Below are positions 15,753 through 24,653 of a stretch of DNA of 64,000 nt, one piece after another (positions within the stretch are counted from its first letter, which is position 1; the number at the start of each line of letters is the position of its first letter). The DNA comes from Nocardioides pantholopis (GTDB taxonomy: Bacteria; Actinomycetota; Actinomycetes; Propionibacteriales; Nocardioidaceae). The translations under genes were made by a program, and so were the position numbers. The notes beneath the pieces were generated by a model that was not told where the DNA came from, did not search any database, and worked only from the letters and a program-made list of their open reading frames with translations. The stretch spans positions 1,178,001-1,242,000 of the forward strand of contig NZ_CP033324.1 in assembly GCF_003710085.1 (NCBI RefSeq), given 5' to 3'.

Positions 15753-16817
15753 ATGGCCCTGAGCGCAGTCCCGGGGGTCGCCCCCAAGAAGCCGTCGAAG
15801 GCCTCCGGCCCGCTCCGGCTGGTGCTGTCGCGACTGGGCTTCCTCGCCGCGGCGCTCTTCGGGCTGGTGACGCTGTCCTTCTTGCTGGTCAGCGTCACCC
15901 CCGGAGACCCCGCTGAGCTGATCGCCGGCCCGATGGCGACCACCGAGCAGGTCGAGCAGATCCGTGCCGACCTGCGCCTGGACGACTCCATCGGCGCCCG
16001 GTACGTCGACTACCTCGGCGGCCTGCTGCAGGGCGACCTCGGCACGTCGTACTTCTCCAAGCGCCCGGTGCTCGACGAGGTGGCGGAGAAGCTGCCGGCC
16101 ACCCTGGAGCTGATCCTGCTGGCCGTGCTCCTGGCCGGGGTCCTCGGCGTCGCGGTCGGCGCCCTCGGCGCCTACCTGCGCGGCCGGTGGGCCGACAAGG
16201 CGAGCCGGCTGGTGGTCGGCGTCTTCCAGGCCATCCCGGACTTCTTCCTGGGCCTGATCCTGATCTACACGCTGTTCTTCCTGCTCGGCGTCGCACCGGC
16301 GCCGACCGGCCGGGTGGGCCTGCTCGAGCAGGCGCCGGAGAAGGTCACCGGCTTCCACACCGTCGACGCGCTGATCGCCGGGGACCTCGGCCTGTTCGTG
16401 TCGGTGCTCCAGCACCTGATGCTGCCGGTGATCACGCTGGGGCTGGTCTACGCGGCGTACTTCGCGAAGACCGCGCGGACCACGATCGGCAAGGCCCTGA
16501 ACTCCCAGCAGGCGCAGTTCGCCCGGGCCCTCGGGCTGCCCGAGCGGACAGTGGTGCGCTACGCGTTCGTCGAGGCCCGGACCACGATCGTGACGTACGC
16601 CGGGGTCATCTTCGCCTCGCTGCTCGGCGGGGAGGCGATCGTGGAGCGGATCTTCTCCTGGGACGGCATCGGCCGCTGGTCGCTGGAGGGGATCATCAAG
16701 CTCGACATCCCGGTCGTGCAGGGCATGGTCCTGGTCGCCGGTGCGATCACGCTGATCGTCTACACCGTGCTCGACATCGTCATCGGCCTTCTCGACCCGA
16801 GGATCTCGCATGCCTGA
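15753..16817 (+). CDS. ABC importer permease 1 (DppB/OppB type)
   Basis: The 354-residue product has an N-terminal helix, the periplasmic LLVSVTPGDPAELIAGP stretch typical of DppB, and six core helices. The ATPase-coupling motif is in QFARALGLPERTVVRYAFVEAR. It starts 3 bp after the binding-protein stop and overlaps the next permease by 8 bp, so subunits are made in coupled fashion. Confidence 0.9.
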   Translation: MALSAVPGVAPKKPSKASGPLRLVLSRLGFLAAALFGLVTLSFLLVSVTPGDPAELIAGPMATTEQVEQIRADLRLDDSIGARYVDYLGGLLQGDLGTSYFSKRPVLDEVAEKLPATLELILLAVLLAGVLGVAVGALGAYLRGRWADKASRLVVGVFQAIPDFFLGLILIYTLFFLLGVAPAPTGRVGLLEQAPEKVTGFHTVDALIAGDLGLFVSVLQHLMLPVITLGLVYAAYFAKTARTTIGKALNSQQAQFARALGLPERTVVRYAFVEARTTIVTYAGVIFASLLGGEAIVERIFSWDGIGRWSLEGIIKLDIPVVQGMVLVAGAITLIVYTVLDIVIGLLDPRISHA

Positions 16818-17658
16818 GGTATTCGCGCCCACCCGCAGCAGCGCCGCCCTGCGCCTGGTCCGCCAGCACAAGGCGGCCGCGATCGGGGTGGGGTTCATCG
16901 TCCTGCTGCTGCTCGCGAGCCTGGTCGCGCCGCTGCCCCACGACCCGAGCGACACCGACAGCACCGCCACCCTGCAGGCCCCCTCGGGGGCGCACTGGTT
17001 CGGCACCGACGGCGCCGGCGCCGACGTGTTCAGCCGGGTCATCGACGCCGCCCGGGTGGACCTGTCCCTGGCGCTGGGCGGCACCGTCCTCTCCCTGGTC
17101 CTCGGCGTGCTGCTCGGCCTGGCCGCCAGCACCAAGGGCAAGGGCAGCGAGCGCCTGGTGCGCGGGCTGGACGCCTTCCAGGCGTTCCCGCTGCTGATCC
17201 TCGCGCTGGCGCTGGTCTCGCTGTCGGGCAACAAGCTCTACATGGTCGTGATCGCGATCGCGCTGATCAACATCCCGCGCTACATGCGGCTGCTGCGCAG
17301 CGAGGTGCTGGCCCTGCGCCAGTCGCGCTTCATCGAGGCGGCGATCGCGATGGGGGCGCCGCCGCGGCGGGTCACCTTCCGCCACCTCCTCCCGAACGTC
17401 TGGGGCGTGGTCCTCGTGCAGACCTCGCTGACGATCGCCAACGCGATCGTCGTGATCGCCTCGCTCTCCTTCCTCGGGGTCGGCGTCAGCGCGCCGACGC
17501 CGTCGTGGGGCTCGATGATCCGCGACGGCGCTGGCTCGATGTCCTCGGGCGAGTGGTGGATCGCGACGTTCCCCGGCCTGGTCGTGCTGCTGTGCGTCCT
17601 CGCCTTCAACCAGCTCGCCGACGCGATCGGCGACACGACCGCCAGGAGCCACCGGTGA
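16810..17658 (+). CDS. ABC importer permease 2 (DppC/OppC type)
   Basis: The 282-residue product has the DppC N-terminus (RQHKAAAIGVGFIVLLLL), the HWFGTDGAGADVFSRVI motif conserved in this subunit, and the coupling EAA-type loop SRFIEAAIAMGAPPRRVTFRHLLPN. It forms the heterodimeric channel with the preceding permease. It overlaps the ATPase gene by 4 bp. Confidence 0.9.
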   Translation: MPEVFAPTRSSAALRLVRQHKAAAIGVGFIVLLLLASLVAPLPHDPSDTDSTATLQAPSGAHWFGTDGAGADVFSRVIDAARVDLSLALGGTVLSLVLGVLLGLAASTKGKGSERLVRGLDAFQAFPLLILALALVSLSGNKLYMVVIAIALINIPRYMRLLRSEVLALRQSRFIEAAIAMGAPPRRVTFRHLLPNVWGVVLVQTSLTIANAIVVIASLSFLGVGVSAPTPSWGSMIRDGAGSMSSGEWWIATFPGLVVLLCVLAFNQLADAIGDTTARSHR

Positions 17659-18476
17659 GCGACGACCTCGTGCTCGACGTCCGCAACCTCGCGGTGACCA
17701 TCGACACCCCGGACGGCCAGGTGAACCCCGTCAAGGGCGTCGACCTGCAGGCCCACGCCGGGGAGATCGTGGGCATCATGGGGGAGTCGGGCTGCGGCAA
17801 GTCCACGACCATCAAGGGCATCCTGCGGCTGCTGGGCTCCAACAGCACGGTGACCGCGGACCGGATCGACCTGGTCGGGCAGGCCGACCTGGCCACGATC
17901 GACAAGCGCGAGATCCGGCGGATCCGGGGCCGCCACATCGGCTTCGTCGCGCAGAACCCGTTCGGCTCGCTGAACCCGATCTACCCGATCGAGCGGCAGT
18001 TCTACGAGCTGCAGAAGGCGCACCGGACCGGGGTGTCGAAGAAGGAGTCGCGCGAGATCGCGGTGGAGATGCTGCGCGGGGTCGGGATCGTGGCGCCCGA
18101 GCGGGTGCTCCACGGCTACGCCCACCAGCTCTCCGGCGGCATGGCCCAGCGGGTCGTGATCGCGCTGGCCACGACCCTCGGGCCGCGGCTGCTGTTCGCC
18201 GACGAGCCGACGACCGGGCTCGACGCCACGGTCCAGGCCCAGATCCTCGACCTGATCTCCGGGCTGGTGCGCTCGGAGAACCGCTCGATGGTGCTGGTCA
18301 CCCACGACCTGGGCGTGATCGCCCAGTACTGCCAGAAGGCGGTCGTGATGTACGCCGGCGAGGTGGTCGAGTCCGGCGACGTCATGCAGGTGATGGTCGA
18401 CCCGCAGCACCCGTACACGAAGAAGCTCATCGGCTCGGTGCCCAAGGCAGGGGAGAAGCTCAGTGTCACTCGTTGA
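17655..18476 (+). CDS. ABC importer ATPase 1 (DppD type)
   Basis: The 273-residue product has Walker A GESGCGKST, Q-loop FVAQNPFGSLNP, signature LSGGMAQRV and Walker B LLFADEPTTGLDATVQA with the switch His in VTHDLGVI. The C-terminal HPYTKKLIGSVPKAGEKL is the usual oligopeptide-transporter tail, though it is shorter than classic DppD and without a clear Fe-S Cys motif. GTG start, 4-bp overlap upstream and 14-bp overlap downstream. Confidence 0.9.
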   Translation: MSDDLVLDVRNLAVTIDTPDGQVNPVKGVDLQAHAGEIVGIMGESGCGKSTTIKGILRLLGSNSTVTADRIDLVGQADLATIDKREIRRIRGRHIGFVAQNPFGSLNPIYPIERQFYELQKAHRTGVSKKESREIAVEMLRGVGIVAPERVLHGYAHQLSGGMAQRVVIALATTLGPRLLFADEPTTGLDATVQAQILDLISGLVRSENRSMVLVTHDLGVIAQYCQKAVVMYAGEVVESGDVMQVMVDPQHPYTKKLIGSVPKAGEKLSVTR

Positions 18477-19317
18477 GGTCGACAGCGCGGTCAAGACGTT
18501 CGCCCCGCGCCTGCGCGGGGCCGACCCGGTGCGGGCGCTGCGCGGCGTCTCGCTGCACATCGACGAGGGCGAGACGCTCGCGGTGATCGGCGAGAGCGGG
18601 TCGGGCAAGTCCACCCTGGGCCGTGCGGTGCTCCGGCTGCTCGACCTCGACAGCGGCACGGTGTCCTTCGACGGGACCGACCTCTCCGGCCTCGACGACA
18701 AGGCGATGCGGGCCAAGCGCGCCGAGATGCAGATCGTCTTCCAGGAGCCGTACGAGTCGCTCAACCCGCGGCTCTCGGTCGGCTCGATCGTCGCCGAGCC
18801 GCTGGAGATCCACCAGCCGGGCCTGGGCACGACCGAGACCCGTGCGCAGGTGCTCGCCACGCTGGACCGGGTCGGGCTGCCCGCCGACGCCGCGCGGCGG
18901 CTGCCCGGGGAGCTCTCCGGCGGCCAGCAGCAGCGGGTGGGCATCGCCCGGGCGATCATCAGCCGGCCCCGCTTCATGGTGCTCGACGAGCCCACGTCGT
19001 CGCTGGACCTCTCGATCCGGGCCCAGGTCCTCGCGCTCCTCGCGGAGCTGCAGGACGAGTTCTCGATGGCCTACCTGTTCGTCTCCCACGACATGCACAC
19101 CGTGGAGTGGGTCAGCGACCGGATCGCGGTGATGTACCTCGGCGAGATCGTCGAGACCGCGCCCACCCGGCAGCTCTTCGACCGCCCGGGCCACGCCTAC
19201 ACCCAGACCCTGCTCTCGGCCCGGCTCTCCGCCGACCCGCGCGAGCGGCACGCCTACCAGGCGTTCGCCGGCGACACCGCCGTGCGCCAGCAGAGCACCG
19301 ACGAGGTCGCCGGGTGA
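18463..19317 (+). CDS. ABC importer ATPase 2 (DppF type)
   Basis: The 284-residue product has Walker A GESGSGKST, Q-loop IVFQEPYESLNPR, signature LSGGQQQRVGIARAI, Walker B FMVLDEPTSSLDLSIRAQ and switch VSHDMHTVEWV. It pairs with the preceding ATPase. A GGGGAGA site lies upstream of the GTG within the preceding gene. It completes a five-gene importer (binding protein, two permeases, two ATPases). Confidence 0.9.
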   Translation: MSLVEVDSAVKTFAPRLRGADPVRALRGVSLHIDEGETLAVIGESGSGKSTLGRAVLRLLDLDSGTVSFDGTDLSGLDDKAMRAKRAEMQIVFQEPYESLNPRLSVGSIVAEPLEIHQPGLGTTETRAQVLATLDRVGLPADAARRLPGELSGGQQQRVGIARAIISRPRFMVLDEPTSSLDLSIRAQVLALLAELQDEFSMAYLFVSHDMHTVEWVSDRIAVMYLGEIVETAPTRQLFDRPGHAYTQTLLSARLSADPRERHAYQAFAGDTAVRQQSTDEVAG

Positions 19318-20147
19318 GCGGATCGACCACGGTCGTCGACGGGGCGGCGCTGCCCTGGGTGAACGGCGCGGAGGTCTTCGAGACCATGGAGCCCGCCTTC
19401 CGCGACCACATCGGCGCGAGCCGTGAGGCGGCGCTCGAGCTGCTCTCCCGGTACCACGCGCGCTCGCTGTGGCTCGACGGCGCCAGCTCGCGGCGCATCG
19501 ACCACGTGCGCGCCGACCCCGGGTACGTCGACCTCAGCGAGGCCTTCCACGACAGCGTCGAGGAGTGCTACGTCCTGGACGGGCGGGTGCGGCTCTCCGC
19601 GGAGGGCGACCTCGAGCGGGGCGACTACTTCTGGCGGCCCCCGGGCTGGGTGCACTCCGCCGCCAGCGAGGGCGGCTTCGCGGCGATCCTGATGATGGAG
19701 GGGACCGACCCCGGCGAGGCCAGCGAGCGGGTCACCCGCGTGGTCCGCCCGGACGAGGACGCCGGGAGCCAGGCGCTGAGCGACGGCGAGCGCGCGATCG
19801 GCCCCCGCGGCTACGTCCGGCGCACCGAGACCCGGTTCATGCCGTGGCGCCCGCACGACGACACCGTGGCCGCGCTCGGCGGCACCGGCCTGCGGGCCAA
19901 GGTGCTCAGCAGCAACGCCGTGACCGGGGCGTGCTCGCTGCTCGTCGGCGCGCCCGCTGGATGGACGGCCGCTCCGGCCGTCACGGACCGGGAGCGGTTC
20001 GTCGTCAACACGACCGGCCCGCTGCTGGTCGACGGGCACCTGCTCGTCGAGACCGGCCTGGTGCACGTCCCCGCCGGGGCCAGCGTGCCGGAGCTCGGCG
20101 CGCCCGAGGGCGCCGAGCTGCTGGTCAAGGTCGGCGGCCCGCGATGA
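19314..20147 (+). CDS. Cupin-domain protein (bicupin-like)
   Basis: The 277-residue product contains FHDSVEECYVLDGRVRLSAEGDLERGDYFWRPPGWVHSAA, a clear cupin motif 1/2 pair with Glu and His metal-ligand candidates. A second, weaker cupin half follows (TGACSLLVGAPAGWTAAPAV, FVVNTTGPLLVDGHLL). Such proteins can be dioxygenases, isomerases or lyases. The GTG overlaps the ATPase stop and the end overlaps the hydrolase (ATGA), so a catalytic or sensing step is placed directly behind import. Related in style to the cupin at 7288. Confidence 0.7.
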   Translation: MSGSTTVVDGAALPWVNGAEVFETMEPAFRDHIGASREAALELLSRYHARSLWLDGASSRRIDHVRADPGYVDLSEAFHDSVEECYVLDGRVRLSAEGDLERGDYFWRPPGWVHSAASEGGFAAILMMEGTDPGEASERVTRVVRPDEDAGSQALSDGERAIGPRGYVRRTETRFMPWRPHDDTVAALGGTGLRAKVLSSNAVTGACSLLVGAPAGWTAAPAVTDRERFVVNTTGPLLVDGHLLVETGLVHVPAGASVPELGAPEGAELLVKVGGPR

Positions 20148-20953
20148 GGATCCGCAGCGGCTACGTCGACGCGGCCTGGGGCCAGGTCCACTACCGCGCC
20201 GCCGGCGACAGCGGGCCGTGGGTGGCCCTGTTCCACGAGTCCCCGCTCTCGTGCCGGGTCTACGACGACGTGCTCCGGGAGCTCGGCACGCACTGCCGGG
20301 CGGTCGCCTTCGACACCCCGGGGTACGGCGCCTCCGAGCCGCCGGTCCACGACCGGTTCGAGATCCCCGACTACGCGGCGGTGCTCGGCGAGGCCGCCCA
20401 CGCGCTCGGGATGCGGGACGCGGTCCTCGGCGGCGTGCACACCGGTGCGTCGCTGGCCATCGAGGCCGCCCACGCCGTCCCCGGCCTCGCGGCCGGCGTC
20501 TTCCTCTCCGGGGTCGCGCTGTTCAGCGCCGACGAGCGCGCCGAGATGCTCGCCTCCTGGGCGCCGGACGTCGCGCAGGACCTCGACGGCACCCAGTTCG
20601 CCTGGGCCGTCGAGCGCTACCGGCGGATCTGGCCCGACCTCACCGCCCCGATGCTGCACACCGCCGTGGTCGAGGTGATGCGGGTCGCCGAGCGCTACAA
20701 CTGGGGCTACAACGCGGCGTTCCGGCACGACCCCGCCCAGCCGCTCGCCGACCTCCGGGTCCCGGTGCTGCTGCTGGACGCCGAGCACGACATGCTCGCC
20801 GACAAGGACCCGCTGGCGCTGGCTCTGGCCCGGTTCGGGCGCCTGGCGGTGCTGCCGGGTCTGCCGGGCCAGCCGCACCTGCGGGCCCCGCAGGAGTACG
20901 CCGCCCACATCCGCGACTTCGCCCTCGAGGTGAGCGGCGCGTGCCCGCGATGA
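20144..20953 (+). CDS. Alpha/beta-hydrolase-fold protein with His at the nucleophile position
   Basis: The 269-residue product has the fold: ALFHESPLSCRVYDDVLREL, FDTPGYGASEPP, then the elbow GGVHTGASLAIEAA, the acid strand VPVLLLDAEHDML and a late His in GQPHLRAPQEYA. The elbow aligned to G-x-S-x-G reads G-V-H-T-G, so the serine nucleophile is replaced by His. It may be a non-hydrolytic member (lyase, isomerase or dioxygenase-like) or use another residue. It lies between the cupin and an enoyl-CoA hydratase in the importer operon. Confidence 0.75.
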   Translation: MRIRSGYVDAAWGQVHYRAAGDSGPWVALFHESPLSCRVYDDVLRELGTHCRAVAFDTPGYGASEPPVHDRFEIPDYAAVLGEAAHALGMRDAVLGGVHTGASLAIEAAHAVPGLAAGVFLSGVALFSADERAEMLASWAPDVAQDLDGTQFAWAVERYRRIWPDLTAPMLHTAVVEVMRVAERYNWGYNAAFRHDPAQPLADLRVPVLLLDAEHDMLADKDPLALALARFGRLAVLPGLPGQPHLRAPQEYAAHIRDFALEVSGACPR

Positions 20954-21753
20954 CAGTCGTCCGGTCCCGGGTCGAGGACCAGGTGCTGCACCTGCTGCTC
21001 GACGGCCCCGAGACGCTCAACAGCGTCTCGCCGCAGACCCTGACCGGGCTGGAGGAGGCGCTGACCCGCGCCGAGGAGGACGAGGACCTGCGGGCCGTCG
21101 TCATCACCGGCGCGGGGGAGAAGGCCTTCAGCGTCGGGATGGACATCACGTTCCTGGGGGAGTGCTTCGCCGACCCCGACGGGGTCTTCCTGCCGTTCCT
21201 GGACCGCTTCCACGCGGTGCTGCGCCGCCTGGAGCTGCTGCCGGTCCCGGTGATCGCGCAGGTCAACGGCCTGGCGCGGGCGGGCGGCTTCGAGCTGCTC
21301 CTGGCCTGCGACCTCGTGGTCGTCGCCGAGGGCGCCCGGGTCGGCGACATCCACCTGGCCTTCGGGGTGCCGCCGGGGGCGGGCGCCAGCCAGCGGGCGG
21401 CCCGCAAGCTCGGCGACCAGCGGGCCAAGGCCCTGATGCTGACCTCGATGTGGCTCGACGGCCACACCATGCTCGCCTGGGGCCTCGCCCTGGCCGTCCT
21501 GCCGCGGACCGAGCTCGCCGCCGAGGTCGAGCGGCTCCTCGGCACGCTGCGCGGACGCTCCCGGGCCGCGATCGCCGCGACGAAGCTGGGCATCGGCGCG
21601 GCCCAGGACCTGCCGCTGGCCGAGGGCCTGCGCCACGAGCGCGCGCTGTTCGAGAAGTTCCTGCGCGTCCCGGGCGCGGCCGAGGGCTACACCGCCTGGG
21701 TCGAGCAGCGGGCGCCGAGCTGGGGGAGTGCCGATGTCCGCGAGGTTCGTTGA
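20950..21753 (+). CDS. Enoyl-CoA hydratase/isomerase family protein
   Basis: The 267-residue crotonase-fold product has GAGEKAFSVGMDITFLG and NGLARAGGFELLLACDLVVVAEGARVGDIHLAFGVPPGAGASQRAAR. The Glu in GGFELLLACD is kept; the second hydratase Glu (FGxPE) is replaced by His (VGDIHLAFG). The hydratase at 9874 shows the reverse loss, which is notable. The ATG at 20950 overlaps the upstream stop (ATGA); a GTG at 20941 is an alternative. Confidence 0.8.
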   Translation: MTVVRSRVEDQVLHLLLDGPETLNSVSPQTLTGLEEALTRAEEDEDLRAVVITGAGEKAFSVGMDITFLGECFADPDGVFLPFLDRFHAVLRRLELLPVPVIAQVNGLARAGGFELLLACDLVVVAEGARVGDIHLAFGVPPGAGASQRAARKLGDQRAKALMLTSMWLDGHTMLAWGLALAVLPRTELAAEVERLLGTLRGRSRAAIAATKLGIGAAQDLPLAEGLRHERALFEKFLRVPGAAEGYTAWVEQRAPSWGSADVREVR

Positions 21754-22144
21754 GACCCCGACCGTCGAGGTCACCGAGGAGCTGGTGACCACGCTGGTCG
21801 AGCGCGGCGGGTTCACCCACCCGCTGTTCCGGCCCGCCTCCGGGAGCCGGGCGGACGTGCCGCTGCCCGGCCAGGCGGTGCTGCTGCTGGCCGGCGGCCT
21901 CGTGGAGCAGTCCGGCGCGCTCGACGCCGCGGTGGCGATGCTCGAGATGCGCTCGGTGCGCTTCCTGGACATGGTCCGCCCCGGCGACTCCCTCGTGGTG
22001 CGGCTGACCCCGGGCCCCGCCCGGCCGGCCAGCCGGGGCCGCGTGGTGCAGGAGCTCGGCTGGGAGATCCGCACCGGCGCGGGGACCACCGTGGCGGAGG
22101 CCACTGTCGTGATGTTGATGAACGAGTCGATGGAAGGTTCTTGA
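21734..22144 (+). CDS. Small hot-dog fold (MaoC-like) protein
   Basis: The 136-residue product resembles half of a MaoC-like hydratase: GGFTHPLFR near the N-terminus, PGQAVLLLAGGLVEQSG, then MRSVRFLDMVRPGDSLVVRLTP and AEATVVMLM. The D-x-N-P-x-H catalytic motif is not present, so it may be a non-catalytic partner or thioesterase-like. The ATG at 21734 has GGGGGAG 5 bp upstream and overlaps the hydratase gene. Confidence 0.6.
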   Translation: MSARFVETPTVEVTEELVTTLVERGGFTHPLFRPASGSRADVPLPGQAVLLLAGGLVEQSGALDAAVAMLEMRSVRFLDMVRPGDSLVVRLTPGPARPASRGRVVQELGWEIRTGAGTTVAEATVVMLMNESMEGS

Positions 22145-22147
22145 GCA

Positions 22148-23716
22148 ATGGGTCGAAAGCTGAACATGGCGAGTGGCATCAGGGAGTTCGCCCGGTCGGC
22201 GCCGGGCCAGGTCGCCGCGGTCGACGGTGACCGCTCGCTGACCTTCGCCGGGATGGACGAGCGCTCCAGCCGCCTCGCGTCGGGGCTGCTGGCCGCCGGG
22301 CTGCGCACCGGCGAGACGGTCGCGGTGCTCTCCGGCAACCGCCTGGAGTACTTCGAGATCGCGACCGCGCTGGCCAAGGCCGGCCTGGTGATGGTCCCGC
22401 TGAACTCGCGCAACAACGCCGCCGACAACGAGTACATCATCGGGCACTCCGGCGCCCGGGCGCTGATCCTCGACCCGGCGATCGCCGCCAACGCCGAGAC
22501 CGTGCTGGAGACGCTGCCGCTGGTGCTCGGCTTCGACGGCGGCGGCGACGCGGGCCGTGACTACGAGGCGTTCCTGAGCGCCGGCACCCCCCGGGACCCG
22601 GGCGTCGACGTCGGCGGGGACGACCTGTTCTGCCTCACCTACACCTCCGGCACGACCGGTCGGCCCAAGGGCGTCATGCTCACCCACGCCGGCCGGGTGC
22701 TGACGGCGTACGGCGCCGCGATCGAGTACGGCCTGGGCCCCTCGCGCAACACGATGGCGGTCGCGCCGCTCTACCACGGCGCCGGGTTCTCCTTCGGCTA
22801 TGCCGGTCCCCAGCTGGGCGGCACGACCTCCGTGCTGCGCAAGTGGGACCCCGAGGAGTTCCTGCGGATGGTCCAGGACTCGCGCACCAGCACCGTGTTC
22901 CTGGTGCCGACCCACGCCCAGCAGATCCGCCGGCTCGTGGAGTCGCCGGCCGCGGCGTACGACCTCTCGGCGCTGGAGACGCTCTACTTCAACGCCGCCG
23001 CGCTCCCGGTCGAGCTCAAGGAGTGGGTCCACGAGGCGTTCCCCGGCGTCGGGGTGCACGAGCTGTACGGCTCCACCGAGTGCTCGATCGTCACCGACCT
23101 GCGCCCCGAGCACTCGCTGCGCAAGGCCGGCAGCGTCGGGCACCCGTGGTTCATGCAGGAGGTCAAGCTGCTCGGCAGCGACGGCGCCGAGGTCGCGGCC
23201 GGCGAGCCGGGCGAGCTGTTCGCGCGCTCGCCGATGCTGATGAAGGGCTACCTCGGCGACCCGCAGGCGACCGCCGAGGCGACCGACGCCGACGGGTTCG
23301 TGACCGTCGGCGACGTGGCCGTGCGCGACGAGGAGGGCTTCATCTCGATCGTGGACCGGCTCAAGGACATGATCATCGCCGGGGGCGTCAACATCTTCCC
23401 GCGCGAGATCGAGGAGGTCCTGGTCCGCCACGACGACGTCGACGAATGTGCAGTCATCGGGGTGCCGGACCCGACGTACGGTGAGAGGATCGCTGCGTTC
23501 ATGGTGCCCCGAGCCGGGCGGACCGTGGACACCGCGAGCCTCGAGCAGCACGTCCGCTCGGGGATCGCCCGCTACAAGGTGCCGCGCGAGTGGCACGTCG
23601 TCGACGCCTTGCCCCGCAACGCCGGGGGCAAGATCCTCAAGCGCCAGATCCGGGACGAGTACGTCTCGGTGCCACCGGCGCCACCACAGGGAGAGAAGCA
23701 TGCCGACCGGGAATGA
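22148..23716 (+). CDS. Acyl-CoA synthetase (AMP-forming, class I adenylate-forming)
   Basis: The 522-residue product has all ANL motifs: TYTSGTTGRPKGVMLTH (ATP loop), HELYGSTE, the hinge region DGFVTVGDVAVRDEEGFISIVDRLKDMIIAGGVNIFPREIEEVL and the catalytic Lys in NAGGKILKRQIR. It activates a carboxylic acid to its CoA thioester and probably makes the first CoA derivative of the imported substrate. It overlaps the regulator gene by 17 bp. Confidence 0.9.
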   Translation: MGRKLNMASGIREFARSAPGQVAAVDGDRSLTFAGMDERSSRLASGLLAAGLRTGETVAVLSGNRLEYFEIATALAKAGLVMVPLNSRNNAADNEYIIGHSGARALILDPAIAANAETVLETLPLVLGFDGGGDAGRDYEAFLSAGTPRDPGVDVGGDDLFCLTYTSGTTGRPKGVMLTHAGRVLTAYGAAIEYGLGPSRNTMAVAPLYHGAGFSFGYAGPQLGGTTSVLRKWDPEEFLRMVQDSRTSTVFLVPTHAQQIRRLVESPAAAYDLSALETLYFNAAALPVELKEWVHEAFPGVGVHELYGSTECSIVTDLRPEHSLRKAGSVGHPWFMQEVKLLGSDGAEVAAGEPGELFARSPMLMKGYLGDPQATAEATDADGFVTVGDVAVRDEEGFISIVDRLKDMIIAGGVNIFPREIEEVLVRHDDVDECAVIGVPDPTYGERIAAFMVPRAGRTVDTASLEQHVRSGIARYKVPREWHVVDALPRNAGGKILKRQIRDEYVSVPPAPPQGEKHADRE

Positions 23717-24455
23717 GCCCCGTCCCACGGGACGCCCGCGGACCGGAGCGGCCGAGCTCCTGACGGTCAGCAAGGTCCGTCCCGCCTACCAGCAGGTGGC
23801 CGACCAGCTGCGGGAGCTGATCCTCGGAGGCTCGCTCTCCTCCGGGGACCGGCTGCCGCCGGAGGCCGAGCTGGCCGCCACCTTCGGGGTGAGTCGGAGC
23901 ACGGTGCGCGAGGCGCTGCGGGTGCTCGCATCCCGGGACCTGATCCACACGGTCCGGGGCACCACCGGCGGCACCTTCGTCAGCCAGGTGCAGATGGACA
24001 AGGTCAGCGACTACCTGGAGACCAGCATCGGGCTGATGTCCGGCAGCGAGGGGGTGACCGTCGCCGCCATGCTCGAGGCTCGCGAGGTCCTCGAGGTGCC
24101 GGCGGCCCGGCTGGCCGCCGCCCGCCGGGAGCCGCAGCACCTGGACGCGCTGCGCGAGGCGATCGAGCGGGAGACCGCGAGCCGGGGCCGCGGCTCCCGG
24201 TTCACCGAGCACCGCACCTTCCACCAGGTCATCGTCGAGGCGGCCGGCAACACCCTGCTGGCGATGGTGACCGAGCCGGTCTACCGGGTCCTGCAGGCCA
24301 AGTTCCTCTCCCCGGACGTGCCGCCGAGCTTCTGGACCGGGGTCGACCACGAGCACCAGCAGATCCTGGCCGCGATCGAGAGCGGCGACGAGGAGGCCGC
24401 GGCCGCCGCGATGCACGACCACCTCGTCGGCCTCCGCCCGGCGTACCGCGACTGA
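23700..24455 (+). CDS. GntR-family transcriptional regulator, FadR (FCD) subfamily
   Basis: The 251-residue product has a winged-helix GntR domain (about 28-95: VADQLRELILGGSLSSGDRLPPEAELAATFGVSRSTVREALRVLASRDLI) and an FCD effector domain (AMLEAREVLEVPAARLAA, then EHRTFHQVIVEAAGNTL and VDHEHQQILAAIESGDEEAAAAAMHDHL, with His residues that can hold a metal). The ATG at 23700 follows GGAGAGAAG. It is the last gene of the importer operon. It is the best candidate to bind the TATGTC-N-GACATA operators (7236, 14078, 24599), making it autoregulated through 14078. Confidence 0.88.
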   Translation: MPTGNEPRPTGRPRTGAAELLTVSKVRPAYQQVADQLRELILGGSLSSGDRLPPEAELAATFGVSRSTVREALRVLASRDLIHTVRGTTGGTFVSQVQMDKVSDYLETSIGLMSGSEGVTVAAMLEAREVLEVPAARLAAARREPQHLDALREAIERETASRGRGSRFTEHRTFHQVIVEAAGNTLLAMVTEPVYRVLQAKFLSPDVPPSFWTGVDHEHQQILAAIESGDEEAAAAAMHDHLVGLRPAYRD

Positions 24456-24587
24456 GGCCCCTCCGCCCGGCCCGGCCCGGCCCTGACCGCCACTGCCCGG
24501 GGGGCGGACGCCGAAACCGCGTTCCGAAACCGTGATATAGCCTCGAACGAAAGCCGTGCAGCCCCGAAATGACGGGGCGTATGACGC

Positions 24588-24617
24588 TTGACACTCGATA
24601 TGTCAGACATTTAGGGT
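24588..24617 (+). promoter_or_regulatory. Promoter with operator TATGTC-A-GACATT
   Basis: -35 TTGACA (24588-24593) and -10 TAGGGT (24612-24617) have an 18-bp spacer occupied by TATGTCAGACATT (24599-24611). This is the same arrangement as at 7226-7254. It drives the eleven-gene block 24654-34656. The rest of 24456-24587 contains GC-rich CGGCC repeats and nothing else recognisable. Confidence 0.8.
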
Positions 24618-24653
24618 CGGCGGAGTCCGACGACGTGCGTGAGAGGTGTAGAG

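Noticed and set aside
14139-17234. 1031-codon minus-strand frame opposite the ABC importer
   Set aside because: It is antisense to binding protein and permease genes with strong family motifs, and its own sequence has no recognisable domain.
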